Assembly (NCBI GenBank): GCA_018436725.1
Contig: JAHDKT010000056.1
Coordinates: 37,194-101,193 of the forward strand
DNA: 64,000 nt
Direction of reading: 5' to 3'
DNA from: Synergistaceae bacterium
Lineage (GTDB): Bacteria > Synergistota > Synergistia > Synergistales > Aminobacteriaceae
Part shown: positions 44,749 to 54,592 of the stretch, one piece after another
How the letters are laid out: each line of letters opens with the position of its first letter
How positions within the stretch are numbered: the first letter of the stretch is position 1
Program-made: the position numbers and the translations under genes
The notes under the pieces: generated by a model
The model's database searches: none
What the model saw: only the letters and a program-made list of their open reading frames with translations
Told to the model about the DNA's origin: nothing

Positions 44749-46038
44749 ATGGGACTCGTTCTTGCAGGCAGCTTTATCCTCTTCATGGTACTGGGCGTTC
44801 CGGTGGGGCTCGCCATCGGGGCGGCAGGACTGCTCGTCGTGCTGCTGAGCGGCTTTCCCCTTGCCATGATTCCCCAGACCATGTTTTCGGGCAACGAGTC
44901 TTTTGCCCTCGTGGCCGTTCCCTTTTTCGTCCTTGCAGGAGACATTCTTGCCAGGGGGGGCATCTCCGAACGGATCGTCGCCTTTGCCGAAGCCACCCTC
45001 GGCAGATTCCGGGGAGGGCTTTCCATCGTCTCCACTGTGGCATCCATGTTCATAGCGGCCATCTCGGGATCCGGGGCGGCGACGACGGCAGCCGTGGGCT
45101 CCGCTCTTCTCCCCCAGCTCAAGAAAAAGGGGTACGACGTGGACTTCTCCGCGGCACTTATAGCCGCGTCCGGAACCATCGGAGTGGTCATCCCCCCCAG
45201 CGTTCCCATGGTGCTTTATGCCGTCATCGCGGGCATATCTGTGGCCAAGCTCTTCATGGCGGGGTTCGTGCCCGGATTTCTCATGGGAATCGGTCTTATC
45301 GTGTACTCCATGTATGTGGCGAGGAAGAGGGGATATCCAGCAGCCGAAGCCACCACGGGAAGGCAGAAATGGAAACTTTTTCTCGAGGCGTCCTGGGGGC
45401 TTCTCACTCCCGTGATCATCCTGGGAGGTATCTTCTCGGGCTTTTTCACCCCGTCGGAAGCCGCCGCCGTCGCGGTGGACTATTCTCTCATCGTGGCCTT
45501 TTTCATCTACAAATCCATGGACTTCAAAAAATTCTACAATCTCGTGGTGGGGGCCGGTGTTACATCCTCCCTCATCATGTTCATCATCGCCACGTCGAAG
45601 CTTTTCGGCTGGGGCCTTGCCTTTTATGAGATTCCAGAGGCCGTCGCCCGGGTGTTCCTCGGGTTCGCGGGGGGCAATACAATCCTCATTTACCTCATGA
45701 TCACCGTGATCATCCTCCTGGCGGGCATGTTCATGGAAACCGCCTCGGCGCTCATCATCCTGACGCCCATCTTTCTTCCCACCATCATTCAGGTCGGGGG
45801 CAACCTCGTCCATTTCGGCGTGCTCATCTCCATCGGCCTTGCCATCGGGATGGCCACTCCGCCGGTGGCCATCGATATTTATGTCGCCAGCGCCATCACC
45901 GGCCTGCCCATCGAGCAGATCAGCAAACCCATCGTTCCCATGGTGGCGGTGCTTATTGGAGTCCTGGTCCTTGTGACCTACGTTCCCTCCATCATCCTGT
46001 CACTGCCGCTGCTCGTCTGGGGACCGGCCGGAATCTGA
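44749..46038 (+). CDS. dctM: TRAP transporter large permease DctM (second TRAP system)
   Basis: A 429-residue permease with about 12 membrane segments: GVPVGLAIGAAGLLVVLLSG, ALVAVPFFVLAGDILARGGI, ISGSGAATTAAVGSALLPQL, GTIGVVIPPSVPMVLYAV and GMFMETASALIILTPIFLP. ATG 44749 lies two bases after dctQ. ilvD follows 35 bases later. Confidence 0.95.
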   Translation: MGLVLAGSFILFMVLGVPVGLAIGAAGLLVVLLSGFPLAMIPQTMFSGNESFALVAVPFFVLAGDILARGGISERIVAFAEATLGRFRGGLSIVSTVASMFIAAISGSGAATTAAVGSALLPQLKKKGYDVDFSAALIAASGTIGVVIPPSVPMVLYAVIAGISVAKLFMAGFVPGFLMGIGLIVYSMYVARKRGYPAAEATTGRQKWKLFLEASWGLLTPVIILGGIFSGFFTPSEAAAVAVDYSLIVAFFIYKSMDFKKFYNLVVGAGVTSSLIMFIIATSKLFGWGLAFYEIPEAVARVFLGFAGGNTILIYLMITVIILLAGMFMETASALIILTPIFLPTIIQVGGNLVHFGVLISIGLAIGMATPPVAIDIYVASAITGLPIEQISKPIVPMVAVLIGVLVLVTYVPSIILSLPLLVWGPAGI

Positions 46039-46073
46039 CAAACAACTCAATAATCGACAGGAGGTAATGCATT

Positions 46074-47732
46074 ATGCGGAGCGACAAAGCGAAAGCGGGT
46101 CCGGAAAGGGCTCCTCACCGGTCCCTGCTGAAGGCTTCGGGATATACCGACTGGGAAATCAGCCGTCCATGGATTGGTGTGGTCAATCCCTACAACGCCA
46201 TTATCCCCGGCCACGTTCACCTGAACAGGATCACCGAGGGAGTGAAGTCGGCTGTCTACGCCTTCGGGGGCCTCCCGCTCGAGTTTCCCGTGATCGGGGT
46301 CTGTGACGGCATCGCCATGAACCACGAGGGCATGAAGTTTTCCCTTCCCAGCAGGGAACTCATCATGGATTCCATCGAAGTCATGGTCAGGGCGCACGCC
46401 CTCGATGGTCTGGTTCTCGTCACCAACTGCGACAAGATCATCCCCGGTATGGCTATGGCAGCCCTTTCCCTGAACATCCCCGCCGTCATGATCAGCGGAG
46501 GTCCCATGCTCGCAGGGACCAGCGGCGGACGTGACGTTGACCTCAGCAACATCTTCGAGGCGGTAGGCAAAAGGGTCGCCGGACTGATGACCGATGACGA
46601 GCTGCGGGCCATTGAGGATACCACCTGCCCCACCTGCGGCTCCTGTGCGGGCATGTTTACCGCGAACACCATGAACTGCATGGTCGAGGCCCTCGGCCTG
46701 GCTCTGCCGGGCAACGGCACGATCCCGGCCGTTTATTCGGCACGGGACCGGCTCGCCAAGGAAGCGGGACGGCACATCATGATGCTGGTGGAGAAGAATA
46801 TACGGCCGAGGGACATCCTCACCGAAAAGGCTTTCAAAAACGCCGTGGCCGTGGACATGGCCCTCGGGGGGTCCACCAACACGGCCCTTCACCTTCCGGC
46901 CCTCGCCCATTCGGCAGGGATATCGCTCACCCTCGACCATTTCGAGGAAGCGAGCAGGAAGACGCCCCATATCTGCAGCATGAGTCCGGGGGGGAACCAC
47001 CACATCCAGGATCTTTTCTCAGCGGGCGGAGTCCAGGCTGTCATGGCCCGGCTCCTTGGAGGAGACCTGATTGATGGTTCGCCTCTTACCGTCACCGGAC
47101 GGACCGTCGAGGAAAACCTCCGGGGAGTCCGGGTACTTGACGACGATGTCATCCGCCCCCTCGAGAACCCCTATCATGCCCAGGGAGGCCTGGCCATCCT
47201 GAAGGGCAACCTCGCTCCCGAAGGCAGCGTAGTGAAGCAGTCCGCCGTGGATCCCTCCATGCTGAAGCACTCAGGCCCTGCCCGGGTATTCGACAGCGAG
47301 GAAGCGGCAAGCGAGGCCATCCTTGCTAAGAAAATCAACCACGGAGACGTGGTGGTTATACGGTACGAGGGACCGAAGGGCGGACCGGGAATGCGGGAGA
47401 TGCTCGGGCCCACTTCCTCCCTGGCGGGGATGGGAATGGACAAGACCGTAGCCCTGATCACCGACGGCCGTTTTTCGGGGGCGTCGAGGGGAGCCTCCAT
47501 CGGTCACGTATCCCCTGAAGCCGCTGCCGGCGGAAACATCGCCCTCGTGCAGGAGGGCGATACCATCGAAATCGATATCCCAGCCCGGTCGATGCATCTC
47601 GCGGTGTCCGACGAAGAGCTCGGGAAGAGACGGGCCGCATGGAAACCCGCTGAAAGCGTTACGGACAGCCTGTTCCTTGAAAGATACCGGAGCGTTGTCA
47701 CCTCGGGCTCCAGGGGGGCTGTTTTCGGCTAG
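46074..47732 (+). CDS. ilvD: Dihydroxy-acid dehydratase (IlvD/Edd family)
   Basis: A 552-residue iron-sulfur dehydratase. The N-terminus ([20 protein letters not shown]), [18 protein letters not shown], the cluster-binding [36 protein letters not shown] and [21 protein letters not shown] are all standard for IlvD, which makes 2-keto acids for valine, isoleucine and leucine. ATG 46074 has GGAGG 9-10 bases upstream. Its position at the end of a TRAP operon is odd for a biosynthetic enzyme; family members also dehydrate sugar acids, so a role in breaking down the imported compound is an alternative. A terminator follows. Confidence 0.92.
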   Translation: MRSDKAKAGPERAPHRSLLKASGYTDWEISRPWIGVVNPYNAIIPGHVHLNRITEGVKSAVYAFGGLPLEFPVIGVCDGIAMNHEGMKFSLPSRELIMDSIEVMVRAHALDGLVLVTNCDKIIPGMAMAALSLNIPAVMISGGPMLAGTSGGRDVDLSNIFEAVGKRVAGLMTDDELRAIEDTTCPTCGSCAGMFTANTMNCMVEALGLALPGNGTIPAVYSARDRLAKEAGRHIMMLVEKNIRPRDILTEKAFKNAVAVDMALGGSTNTALHLPALAHSAGISLTLDHFEEASRKTPHICSMSPGGNHHIQDLFSAGGVQAVMARLLGGDLIDGSPLTVTGRTVEENLRGVRVLDDDVIRPLENPYHAQGGLAILKGNLAPEGSVVKQSAVDPSMLKHSGPARVFDSEEAASEAILAKKINHGDVVVIRYEGPKGGPGMREMLGPTSSLAGMGMDKTVALITDGRFSGASRGASIGHVSPEAAAGGNIALVQEGDTIEIDIPARSMHLAVSDEELGKRRAAWKPAESVTDSLFLERYRSVVTSGSRGAVFG

Positions 47733-47747
47733 AATCTGTCTGCTGCC

Positions 47748-47780
47748 GAAGGGGCCCCGATTCCGGGCCCCTTCTTTTTC
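47748..47780 (+). terminator. Terminator of the second TRAP/ilvD operon
   Basis: GAAGGGGCCCC and GGGGCCCCTTC-type arms form a near-perfect hairpin followed by TTTTT interrupted by one C. It separates ilvD from tetR by 63 bases in all. Confidence 0.83.
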
Positions 47781-47795
47781 AGGGGAGGGAGCGTT

Positions 47796-48419
47796 GTGGG
47801 AGAAAGGGAGAGAACGGAAGCCCGCATTCTTGACGCTGTCGGGGCCGTCCTTTCCGGCAAGGGATACGGCTATCTCGGCGTAAACGAGGTAGCCCGGCAG
47901 GCCGGAGTGGACAAGGTGCTTATTTACCGCTATTTCGGAGGCATGCCCCAGCTTCTGAACGCTTTTTTTTCCGGGAGGAAATACTGGCCCTCTACGGAGG
48001 AGATACTCCAGACCGGCGGCGAAGGAGGGGCCGACCCAGCGACCCGGGCCTATGCCATCCTGAGAGGATACCTGAGAGAGCTGAAGAAATCGGATGCCGC
48101 ACGGCAGATACTCCGGGGCGAGATTGCAGGCCGGGAGGATGTTTCCACGTGGACCGCGGATGAACGCTACCGCCAGGGTATGGAACTGCTCGGCCTTCTG
48201 CGTGACCACAGCGGCGACGCCGAAGGAGTGACCGAAATGGCCGCTCTCCTCACCGCCGGATTCACTTTTCTTCTCCTGAGACGGGACGTTTCCCGGCGGT
48301 ACCTCGGCCTTGACCTGTCAAAGGAGGAGACATGGGAGCGGCTGGAAAAAACAATCCACCTGCTTGTGGAGCTTTTTTACGAAAAAAGAAAAGCCCCGCC
48401 CGGGGAGGGACGGGGCTGA
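47796..48419 (+). CDS. TetR-family transcriptional regulator
   Basis: A 207-residue regulator with an N-terminal helix-turn-helix (about 8-55: TEARILDAVGAVLSGKGYGY, VNEVARQAGVDKVLIYRYFG) and a helical ligand-binding domain. GTG 47796 is preceded by GGGGAGGGAG. It is separated from ilvD by a terminator, but weak read-through is possible. The target is unknown; adjacent candidates are the TRAP/ilvD operon upstream and the PfpI-like gene downstream. Its last 35 bases double as the terminator of the convergent pfpI-like gene. Confidence 0.9.
   Translation: MGERERTEARILDAVGAVLSGKGYGYLGVNEVARQAGVDKVLIYRYFGGMPQLLNAFFSGRKYWPSTEEILQTGGEGGADPATRAYAILRGYLRELKKSDAARQILRGEIAGREDVSTWTADERYRQGMELLGLLRDHSGDAEGVTEMAALLTAGFTFLLLRRDVSRRYLGLDLSKEETWERLEKTIHLLVELFYEKRKAPPGEGRG
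48382..48417 (-). terminator. Terminator of the PfpI-like gene, lying inside the 3' end of tetR
   Basis: AGCCCCGTCCC and GGCGGGGCT (minus strand) form a stem followed by TTTTCTTTTTT. It overlaps the last codons of the convergent tetR. Confidence 0.82.
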
Positions 48420-48436
48420 AAGGCCGGAGGAGCCGG

Positions 48437-48952
48437 CTATTTTGACTCAAGGGCTTCCACGAGGGCTTTCCCGAAATCGGGAAGGTCGGACGGTGTTCTG
48501 CTCGTAACCAGCTTTCCTGAGATAACTACCGGTTCATCCACCCATTCCGCTCCCGCGAGGACCATATCGTCCCGGATGCTCTTGTAGGACGTTGCCTTTT
48601 TGCCCTTGAGAATGCCCGCCGAGACAAGGACGCTCCCGCCATGGCAGATGGCCGCCACGACACCGCCGGAAGCACTGACTTCCCGGACAAAGTCCACGAT
48701 GGACTTGTGGGTGCGGAGACGGTCCGGAGCCCATCCGCCGGGAACCACAACCCCGGCCACGTCCGAGGGGGAAAGGTCCGCTGGTGAAGCGGCCGCCTCG
48801 ATAGACGTTCCAAGCTTGCCGGTGTACACTTTTCCTGCGGCGGGTCCCACGGCGACAGGTTCAAAACCTGCCTCGGCCAGGCGGTAAAAGGGATACCAGT
48901 ACTCGAGATCGTGAACGTTCTCCTCCACGAGAACTGCGACTTTTTTCGACAT
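48437..48952 (-). CDS. DJ-1/PfpI family protein
   Basis: A 171-residue flavodoxin-like protein of the DJ-1/PfpI superfamily. The nucleophile elbow is AAICHGGSVLVSAG with its cysteine; an N-terminal Glu (VLVEENVHDLEYWYP) is where the family glutamate falls, and GVVVPGGWAPDRLR is conserved. Members act as glyoxalases, deglycases or chaperones; I cannot choose. ATG 48952 has AAAGGAG about 9 bases upstream; longer frames extend into the divergent nitroreductase region without homology. Confidence 0.92.
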   Translation of the reverse strand: MSKKVAVLVEENVHDLEYWYPFYRLAEAGFEPVAVGPAAGKVYTGKLGTSIEAAASPADLSPSDVAGVVVPGGWAPDRLRTHKSIVDFVREVSASGGVVAAICHGGSVLVSAGILKGKKATSYKSIRDDMVLAGAEWVDEPVVISGKLVTSRTPSDLPDFGKALVEALESK

Positions 48953-49049
48953 TGAGCTCACTCCTTTCGCTTTTTCTGGGTTCTTCCAAAGAGGTGCCTG
49001 AAGCAAGTCTAGCATAGAATGACAAAAAATAAACCCGGAGGGGTATATC

Positions 49050-49577
49050 ATGACAATAGGGGAAAACCACATCATCAAAACGATCCTGGGACGGCGGAGC
49101 ATCAGGAAATTTACGGCGGATCCGGTTTCTCCGGAGATCCGTGACCGGCTCCTCGAATGCGGATGTGCCGCGCCCTCGGCCCACAACCGCAGGCCCTGCG
49201 TCTTCGTTGTCATAGAGGACCGGAAGGTCCTGGACGATCTAGCGGAGGCCCACGACTCGGGAAAAATGCTCCGGCAGGCTCCCCTGGCCATAGCCGTATG
49301 TGCAGAGACTGCCGGTTATCCCGAAGGCGACCGGGCCTGGGTGGAGGACTGCGCCGCCGCCCTGGAGAACATTCTTCTCGCCGCAAGGGGACTGGGACTG
49401 GAGGGGGTCTGGCTTAAGGTCATGGACAGACACCCAAGGAACGAAAGAATCCGTCCTATCCTCGCTGTGCCTGATTCGGTGGAAATTGCGGGCATTGCCG
49501 CCCTCGGCTTCGGGGCGGAAAGGAAACCGCCGTACGAAGGTTTCGACCCTTCGAAGGTCCGCTTCAACCGCTGGTGA
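49050..49577 (+). CDS. Nitroreductase family protein
   Basis: A 175-residue FMN-dependent oxidoreductase. It begins with the family pattern ILGRRSIRKFTADPVSPE (RRSIR FMN contact), followed by CAAPSAHNRRPCVFVVI, QAPLAIAVCA and AALENILLAARGLGLEGVW, and ends with the GFGAERKPPYEGFD loop. ATG 49050 follows CCGGAGGGG. It is divergent from the PfpI-like gene with 97 bases between. The physiological substrate is unknown. Confidence 0.93.
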   Translation: MTIGENHIIKTILGRRSIRKFTADPVSPEIRDRLLECGCAAPSAHNRRPCVFVVIEDRKVLDDLAEAHDSGKMLRQAPLAIAVCAETAGYPEGDRAWVEDCAAALENILLAARGLGLEGVWLKVMDRHPRNERIRPILAVPDSVEIAGIAALGFGAERKPPYEGFDPSKVRFNRW

Positions 49578-49777
49578 ACATCCGGACTCGGCCTGAATCC
49601 GCAGTTTTTCCCGGCCGAGTGAGTGTCGCCGGACACAGGTTGACGCTTTCCCCTGCCTGAGGATTCTGGCCCGACGAAAATACCGGATCTGCAGGGACGA
49701 ACATGGTAAAATAACAGGGTTGTGCCGAGAGCATGCTTTTTCTGACGGCGATCGGCTTTGGAGGTTGAAGAAGACAG

Positions 49778-52237
49778 ATGGAAGAAAAAAAAGGTGAACT
49801 GCTTTTCGGCAAGGTGATCTCTCTTCCCCTTGTGGAGGAGATCAAGCACAGCTATCTCGATTACGCCATGAGCGTCATCGTGGGGAGGGCTCTCCCCGAC
49901 GTCCGTGACGGCCTCAAACCCGTGCAGCGGCGTATTCTGTACGCCATGATGGAACTGGGCCTCCGGGCCGGCTCCTCCTACAAGAAGTCGGCCAGGGTTG
50001 TGGGAGAAACCATGGGCAAGTACCATCCCCACGGCGACTCCGCCATTTACGAAACCATGGTCCGCATGGCCCAGGATTTCAGCATGAGATACCCCCTGGT
50101 GAACGGCCAGGGAAACTTCGGCTCCATCGACGGAGATCCCGCGGCGGCCATGAGGTACACCGAGGCGAAGCTCTACGAAATGGGAGAGCTCATGCTTGCC
50201 GACATCGAAGAGGATACGGTGGAGTGGGGACCCAACTTCGACGAATCCCTGAAGGAACCCCTCTACCTTCCCTCCCTCGTCCCCAACCTCCTCGTGAACG
50301 GAAGCTCGGGAATTGCGGTGGGAATGGCCACGAACATTCCCCCTCACAATCTTTCCGAGGTTGTCGATGCCCTTGAATATATGATCGACTCAGACGGAAA
50401 CTGGGAATTCGGCGAAATCTACGCCCGGCTTCCCGGGCCTGACTTCCCGACGGGAGGCATCATTCTCGGCAGGGACGGGATCATTGATGCATACCGGACG
50501 GGCAGGGGAAAGGTCATCCTTCGGGGAAAGACCGTCGTGGAGGACGGGAAGCGGGGCAAGACGTCCGTGATAATCACGGAAATTCCCTTCATGGTGAACA
50601 AGACGTCCCTCATCGAAACCATCGCCTCCTGCGTCCAGGAAAAACATATCGACGGCGTGGCGGACATCCGGGACGAGTCCGACCGCGACGGACTTCGCAT
50701 CGTTCTGGAACTCCAACGGGACGGCGACGCCGATCTCGTTCTCCGGCAGCTCTACAGGAGAACCCAGCTCCAGACCACTTTCGGCGTCATCAACCTCGCC
50801 CTGGTGAACCAGCATCCTGAAGAGCTTCCCATTGCGGATATGCTCTCCCACTTCCTCGAACACCGGAGAGACGTGGTCCGGAGGAGAACCCAGTTCAGGC
50901 TGGACAAAGCCCTCGCCCGGGCCCACATCGTGGAAGGACTTGTGAAGGCCCTGGACATGATCGACCGGGTCATCGCGCTTATCCGGGGTGCCCGGACCGT
51001 TCAGGAGGCGAAGGACGGCCTGATTTCCCAGCTCGGATTTTCGGAGACCCAGGCCCAGGCTATCCTTGACATGAGGCTCCAGCGGCTCACCGGGCTCGAG
51101 CGGGAAAAGCTCGAGGCGGAACTTGCGGCGCTCTTCGCCGACATCGAGGGGTACCGGACCATTCTCGGAAACCGTTCCGCCCTCGACGGTGTCATCAAGT
51201 CGGAACTCGCTGAGCTGAAGCGGAAATTCGGCGGCCCCCGGAGGACTGAGATCATGGACAATTACGAGGAAGTGTCCATGGAAGACCTCATCCCTGAGAA
51301 CGACATCGTTGTCATCCTCTCCAAGGACGGCTACCTCCGCCGGAAGGCCCTCGAGGAATATTCCCTCCAGGCCAGGGGAGGCAAGGGCAAAAAAGGAAGC
51401 GGGCTGCAGGACGAGGACGAGATCGCTCTCGTGGCGGTCACCAACACCCACAAGGATATCTACCTCTTTACCTCCTCCGGGCGGGCCCTCGCCATCCGGG
51501 GCCACATGATCCCCGAGTCCAGGACCGGAAAGGGAAAGCTCATCGGAAAGCTGGTTCCCCTCGACGAGGGAGAGACGGTGGTCTCCATGTACGGCAGGAG
51601 CCTCGAAGGAAAAAGCTTCATTTTCTTTGCCACGAGGAAAGGCATCTCCAAGCGGCTTCCCCTTTCGGAAATAGCCAGGCTCAACCGTGCAGGGAAAAGG
51701 GTCCTGACCCTTGATGATGGAGATGCAATCGCTCAGGTCAGGCTGACTACCGGAAAGGACGAACTTCTCTTCATGACGGCGAACGGCCAGGGCCTCCGCG
51801 TCTCCGAGGAAGAATTCCGCCCCATGGGCCGTTCTGCCCGGGGCGTGAAGGGTATCCGCCTTGAGGAAGGGGATTCTGTCATCAGCTGTGAAGTCGTCAC
51901 ATCCGACCGTCTCGCCATGGTGATCAGCGAGCGGGGTGTCGCCAAGAGGACGAGCTTCGAGGAATTTTCCATCCATCACCGCGGCGGCAAGGGCGTCAAG
52001 GCCATGAACCTGGGCAGGAAGACCGGTCCGCTCGTCGGGAGCTGGGCTGTCGCAGAGGAAGACGAGATCATGGTCATCACCTCGAGGGGCAGGATGATCC
52101 GGGTCGCCGTGGCGGAGATACCGCGGCTGAGCAGAACTGCCATGGGAACGATCACCGTGCGGCTTGACGACGGTGATTCCGTGGCGGACGTGAGCGTGGT
52201 CTGCGGAGATGAATGCGTGGAGGAGAACAGATCGTGA
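49778..52237 (+). CDS. gyrA: DNA gyrase subunit A
   Basis: The breakage-reunion subunit of the type II topoisomerase that puts negative supercoils into DNA. The 819 residues include the catalytic Tyr127 ([10 protein letters not shown]), the quinolone-resistance region [14 protein letters not shown] with Ser88 and Glu92 (E. coli 83 and 87), and six C-terminal blades with a GyrA box [10 protein letters not shown]. The GyrA box identifies gyrase rather than topoisomerase IV. Start ATG 49778; upstream GGAGG is about 17 bases away and the 200-base gap before it holds no gene. The stop overlaps psd by four bases. Confidence 0.96.
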   Translation: MEEKKGELLFGKVISLPLVEEIKHSYLDYAMSVIVGRALPDVRDGLKPVQRRILYAMMELGLRAGSSYKKSARVVGETMGKYHPHGDSAIYETMVRMAQDFSMRYPLVNGQGNFGSIDGDPAAAMRYTEAKLYEMGELMLADIEEDTVEWGPNFDESLKEPLYLPSLVPNLLVNGSSGIAVGMATNIPPHNLSEVVDALEYMIDSDGNWEFGEIYARLPGPDFPTGGIILGRDGIIDAYRTGRGKVILRGKTVVEDGKRGKTSVIITEIPFMVNKTSLIETIASCVQEKHIDGVADIRDESDRDGLRIVLELQRDGDADLVLRQLYRRTQLQTTFGVINLALVNQHPEELPIADMLSHFLEHRRDVVRRRTQFRLDKALARAHIVEGLVKALDMIDRVIALIRGARTVQEAKDGLISQLGFSETQAQAILDMRLQRLTGLEREKLEAELAALFADIEGYRTILGNRSALDGVIKSELAELKRKFGGPRRTEIMDNYEEVSMEDLIPENDIVVILSKDGYLRRKALEEYSLQARGGKGKKGSGLQDEDEIALVAVTNTHKDIYLFTSSGRALAIRGHMIPESRTGKGKLIGKLVPLDEGETVVSMYGRSLEGKSFIFFATRKGISKRLPLSEIARLNRAGKRVLTLDDGDAIAQVRLTTGKDELLFMTANGQGLRVSEEEFRPMGRSARGVKGIRLEEGDSVISCEVVTSDRLAMVISERGVAKRTSFEEFSIHHRGGKGVKAMNLGRKTGPLVGSWAVAEEDEIMVITSRGRMIRVAVAEIPRLSRTAMGTITVRLDDGDSVADVSVVCGDECVEENRS

Positions 52238-52857
52238 AAATCGTACGGGACGGATATCCCCTGATAGCTTTTGTCGCCTTCATGCTGCTCGGCAGCCTGT
52301 ACTTCGCCCCCATGGTAGGCCTGTTCCTGGCCCCCCTGCTCGGGCTGGTGGTCTGGTTTTTCCGGGATCCGGAAAGGGTTCCCGACGGGCCCGGCTTTCT
52401 CTCTCCCGCCGACGGCAAAGTGGTGGAGGTGATGGAAACGGACCATCCCTTTACCGGAAAGGCGGTCAAGGTGGGCATTTTCATGAACCCTCTCGACGTT
52501 CACGTCAACCGTGTTCCCTGCGATGGAACGGTGGAATGGATGGAGTACATTCCCGGGAGGAAATGGATGGCCTTTGAACCCAAGGCCTCGGAGCTTAACG
52601 AGAGAATGTGCGTGGGCCTTTCCACCGGTTATGGACCGGTGCTGCTCGTCCAGGTAGCGGGATTCCTTGCCCGCCGCATTGTGTGCAGGCTCCGGAAAGG
52701 CGACCGGCTTGTCCGGGGCGATCGGTTCGGCATGATCAAGATGGGGTCGAAAGTCGACGTGTACCTGCCTGCCGGAGTACGGATGAAGACCTCTGTGGGA
52801 AAGAAGGTTTTCGCAGGCAGAACCGTTCTTGGAGGGATGGCCGGTGAGAAATCGTAG
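52234..52857 (+). CDS. psd: Phosphatidylserine decarboxylase, short (archaeal-type) form
   Basis: Makes phosphatidylethanolamine from phosphatidylserine. The 207-residue proenzyme has two N-terminal membrane segments, the [10 protein letters not shown] motif, [15 protein letters not shown] and the self-cleavage site [14 protein letters not shown], where the Ser of the GS pair becomes the pyruvoyl group. E. coli Psd is about 320 residues; this is the shorter class also seen in archaea. GTG 52234 overlaps the gyrA stop as GTGA, with GGAGGAGAA upstream. pssA follows with a 14-base overlap. Confidence 0.92.
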   Translation: MKIVRDGYPLIAFVAFMLLGSLYFAPMVGLFLAPLLGLVVWFFRDPERVPDGPGFLSPADGKVVEVMETDHPFTGKAVKVGIFMNPLDVHVNRVPCDGTVEWMEYIPGRKWMAFEPKASELNERMCVGLSTGYGPVLLVQVAGFLARRIVCRLRKGDRLVRGDRFGMIKMGSKVDVYLPAGVRMKTSVGKKVFAGRTVLGGMAGEKS

Positions 52858-53578
52858 AAAGCGGGGTAGTCTTCCTTTCCGGAAGATCGCGCCCAATATG
52901 GTGACCAGCGGGAACCTGCTGTGCGGCATGATGGCACTATTTCTTCTGTTTCACGGGCGGTTTGTTCCCGCTGCGTGGCTTGTCTTCATGGCCGTTTTTT
53001 TTGACTGTATGGACGGGAAGGTAGCCAGGAGCCTCGGCGGCGGAACGCAGTTCGGACTTGAGTTCGACAGCCTGGCGGACGTGGTCAGCTTCGGCGTGGT
53101 TCCCGCCATGCTCATGTACGTTTCCTACGCCGATGCTCTCGGCCTGTGGGGCGTTCTTGCGGCGTCGTTCTTCGCCCTGTGCGGTGCCCTGCGGCTGGCC
53201 AGGTTCAACGTGGTTCACATGCCCGGTCCTTTCCAGGGACTTCCCATCCCGGCGGGGGGACTCTTTCTCGCATCCTTTATTCTCGCCCCTGTATCCCTGC
53301 ACCCTGCAGCGGCCGCATTTCTGTGCTTCGGAACCGGAGCCCTCATGATCTCCAGTGTGCCCTACGGCAGCCTGAAAGGACTGAGAAAGGGTCAGGGGAA
53401 CAGGAAAAAATTCCTTCTTCTCGCCGGAATCCTGGCGCTGACCTTTGTCTCCCTCCAGTCCGCTGCGCCCCTGGCGGTCATGGCCGTCTACGTGGTCAGC
53501 GGACTGATCCGGTTCGACTGGGAAAAGTGGCTTTCCCGGGAAACCGGGGAGGGCGAAAGGGCGGAAAAGAAAGCCTGA
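52844..53578 (+). CDS. pssA: CDP-diacylglycerol-serine O-phosphatidyltransferase
   Basis: Makes phosphatidylserine from CDP-diacylglycerol and serine. The 244 residues carry the CDP-alcohol phosphatidyltransferase signature DGKVARSLGGGTQFGLEFDS followed by LAD, matching DG(X)2AR(X)8G(X)3D(X)3D, near residues 48-72, and about seven membrane segments. GTG 52844 has GGAGGG seven bases upstream, inside psd. The two enzymes catalyse consecutive steps and are translationally coupled, giving PE synthesis as a unit. Confidence 0.94.
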   Translation: MRNRRKRGSLPFRKIAPNMVTSGNLLCGMMALFLLFHGRFVPAAWLVFMAVFFDCMDGKVARSLGGGTQFGLEFDSLADVVSFGVVPAMLMYVSYADALGLWGVLAASFFALCGALRLARFNVVHMPGPFQGLPIPAGGLFLASFILAPVSLHPAAAAFLCFGTGALMISSVPYGSLKGLRKGQGNRKKFLLLAGILALTFVSLQSAAPLAVMAVYVVSGLIRFDWEKWLSRETGEGERAEKKA

Positions 53579-53592
53579 GGTCCTGCACCGCC

Positions 53593-53696
53593 TGACAACT
53601 GAATGCCGGGGGGAGCTGCTGCGGGCTGAGAGGAAGGCTGATTGGGCCTTCGACCCCTAACCTGATCCGGGTAATGCCGGCGGAGGGAGTGTCATC
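53593..53696 (+). promoter_or_regulatory. TPP riboswitch (THI element) before thiD
   Basis: Conserved blocks in order: GGGGGGAGC, CTGAGA (53626-53631), then ACCCCTAACCTGATCCGGG and TAATGCCGGCGGAGGGA (53653-53688). Arms GACAACT and AGTGTC can close P1. It is followed by a terminator 34 bases later, so it should stop transcription of thiDME when thiamine pyrophosphate is plentiful. Confidence 0.95.
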
Positions 53697-53729
53697 ACCG
53701 GAACGGGATTCCGGGAGGACGAAAAAAGA

Positions 53730-53767
53730 CAGGAGCCCCGCGGAATGAAGGGGCTCCTGATTTATTT
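53730..53767 (+). terminator. Riboswitch expression platform terminator before thiD
   Basis: CAGGAGCCCC pairs perfectly with GGGGCTCCTG (53750-53759) around a 10-base loop, then ATTTATTT. It lies 13 bases before thiD's ribosome-binding site. Confidence 0.88.
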
Positions 53768-53779
53768 GGAGGTGGAATC

Positions 53780-54592
53780 ATGGAAATCTACAGGGGAATC
53801 ACCGTCTCCATCGCCGGGAGCGATTCCGGCGGAGGGGCGGGAATACAGGCGGACCTGAAAACCTGTGCCGCCCTCCGGGTGTTCGGCATGACCGTCATTA
53901 CGGCCCTGACGGCCCAGAACAGCCGGGAGGTAAGCGCGGTCTGGAATGTTCCGCGGGAGATGATCCGGGCCCAGATGGACGCTCTCTGGTCCGACTTCCC
54001 CGTCGGTGCGGCAAAGACGGGGATGCTTGCCCTTCCGGAAACCATCCTGGAAGTGGCGGAAGGCATACGGAGGTGGAACGTCGGCAATCTCGTGGTAGAC
54101 CCGGTGATGATCGCCCAGAGCGGGGCTTCCCTGATTGCCGGTGAAGCGGTGGATGTCCTGCGGCAGGAGCTTCTTCCCCTGGCGCTTCTTGTGACCCCCA
54201 ATGTTCCCGAGGCGGAACGGCTTTCGGGCATGACCATAGAGTCGGTGGAGGATATGGAAAAGGCGGCGGAAGCCATCGGGAGATCAGGTCCCGGTGCGGT
54301 TCTCGTGAAGGGAGGCCACAGGATGCAGGCCGATTCAGTCACGGATGTCTTCTATTGCCGCGGACACCTGCAGCGGTTCACCGACTCCCGAATCCATACG
54401 GAAAACACCCACGGTACGGGATGCACCCTGAGCGCAGCTATAGCTGCGGAGCTGGCTTCCGGTTCCTCCCTCGAAGAAGCGGTCCGCCGGGGACGGCAGT
54501 ATCTCCGCCTTGCCCTGAAATCCGGCTTTCGCCCCGGCACGGGGTGGGGGCCTCTCGGACACGCGGTGATCCCTCCGTGGACAGAAAAATAG
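53780..54592 (+). CDS. thiD: Hydroxymethylpyrimidine/phosphomethylpyrimidine kinase
   Basis: Phosphorylates HMP and HMP-P to HMP-PP for thiamine synthesis. The 270 residues have the ribokinase-fold motifs IAGSDSGGGAGIQADLKTCA at the N-terminus and the catalytic THGTGCTLSAAIAAELA near the C-terminus, with VDPVMIAQSGA in between. ATG 53780 has GGAGG 7-8 bases upstream. It is first of thiD-thiM-thiE, downstream of a TPP riboswitch. Confidence 0.96.
   Translation: MEIYRGITVSIAGSDSGGGAGIQADLKTCAALRVFGMTVITALTAQNSREVSAVWNVPREMIRAQMDALWSDFPVGAAKTGMLALPETILEVAEGIRRWNVGNLVVDPVMIAQSGASLIAGEAVDVLRQELLPLALLVTPNVPEAERLSGMTIESVEDMEKAAEAIGRSGPGAVLVKGGHRMQADSVTDVFYCRGHLQRFTDSRIHTENTHGTGCTLSAAIAAELASGSSLEEAVRRGRQYLRLALKSGFRPGTGWGPLGHAVIPPWTEK

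Noticed and set aside
49586..49621. ACTCGGCC/GGCCGAGT hairpin after the nitroreductase gene
   Set aside because: It could form a stem but the loop is long and no T-tract follows on either strand, so I did not call a terminator.
50390..51979. 529-residue minus-strand frame opposite gyrA
   Set aside because: Antisense shadow; gyrA is complete.
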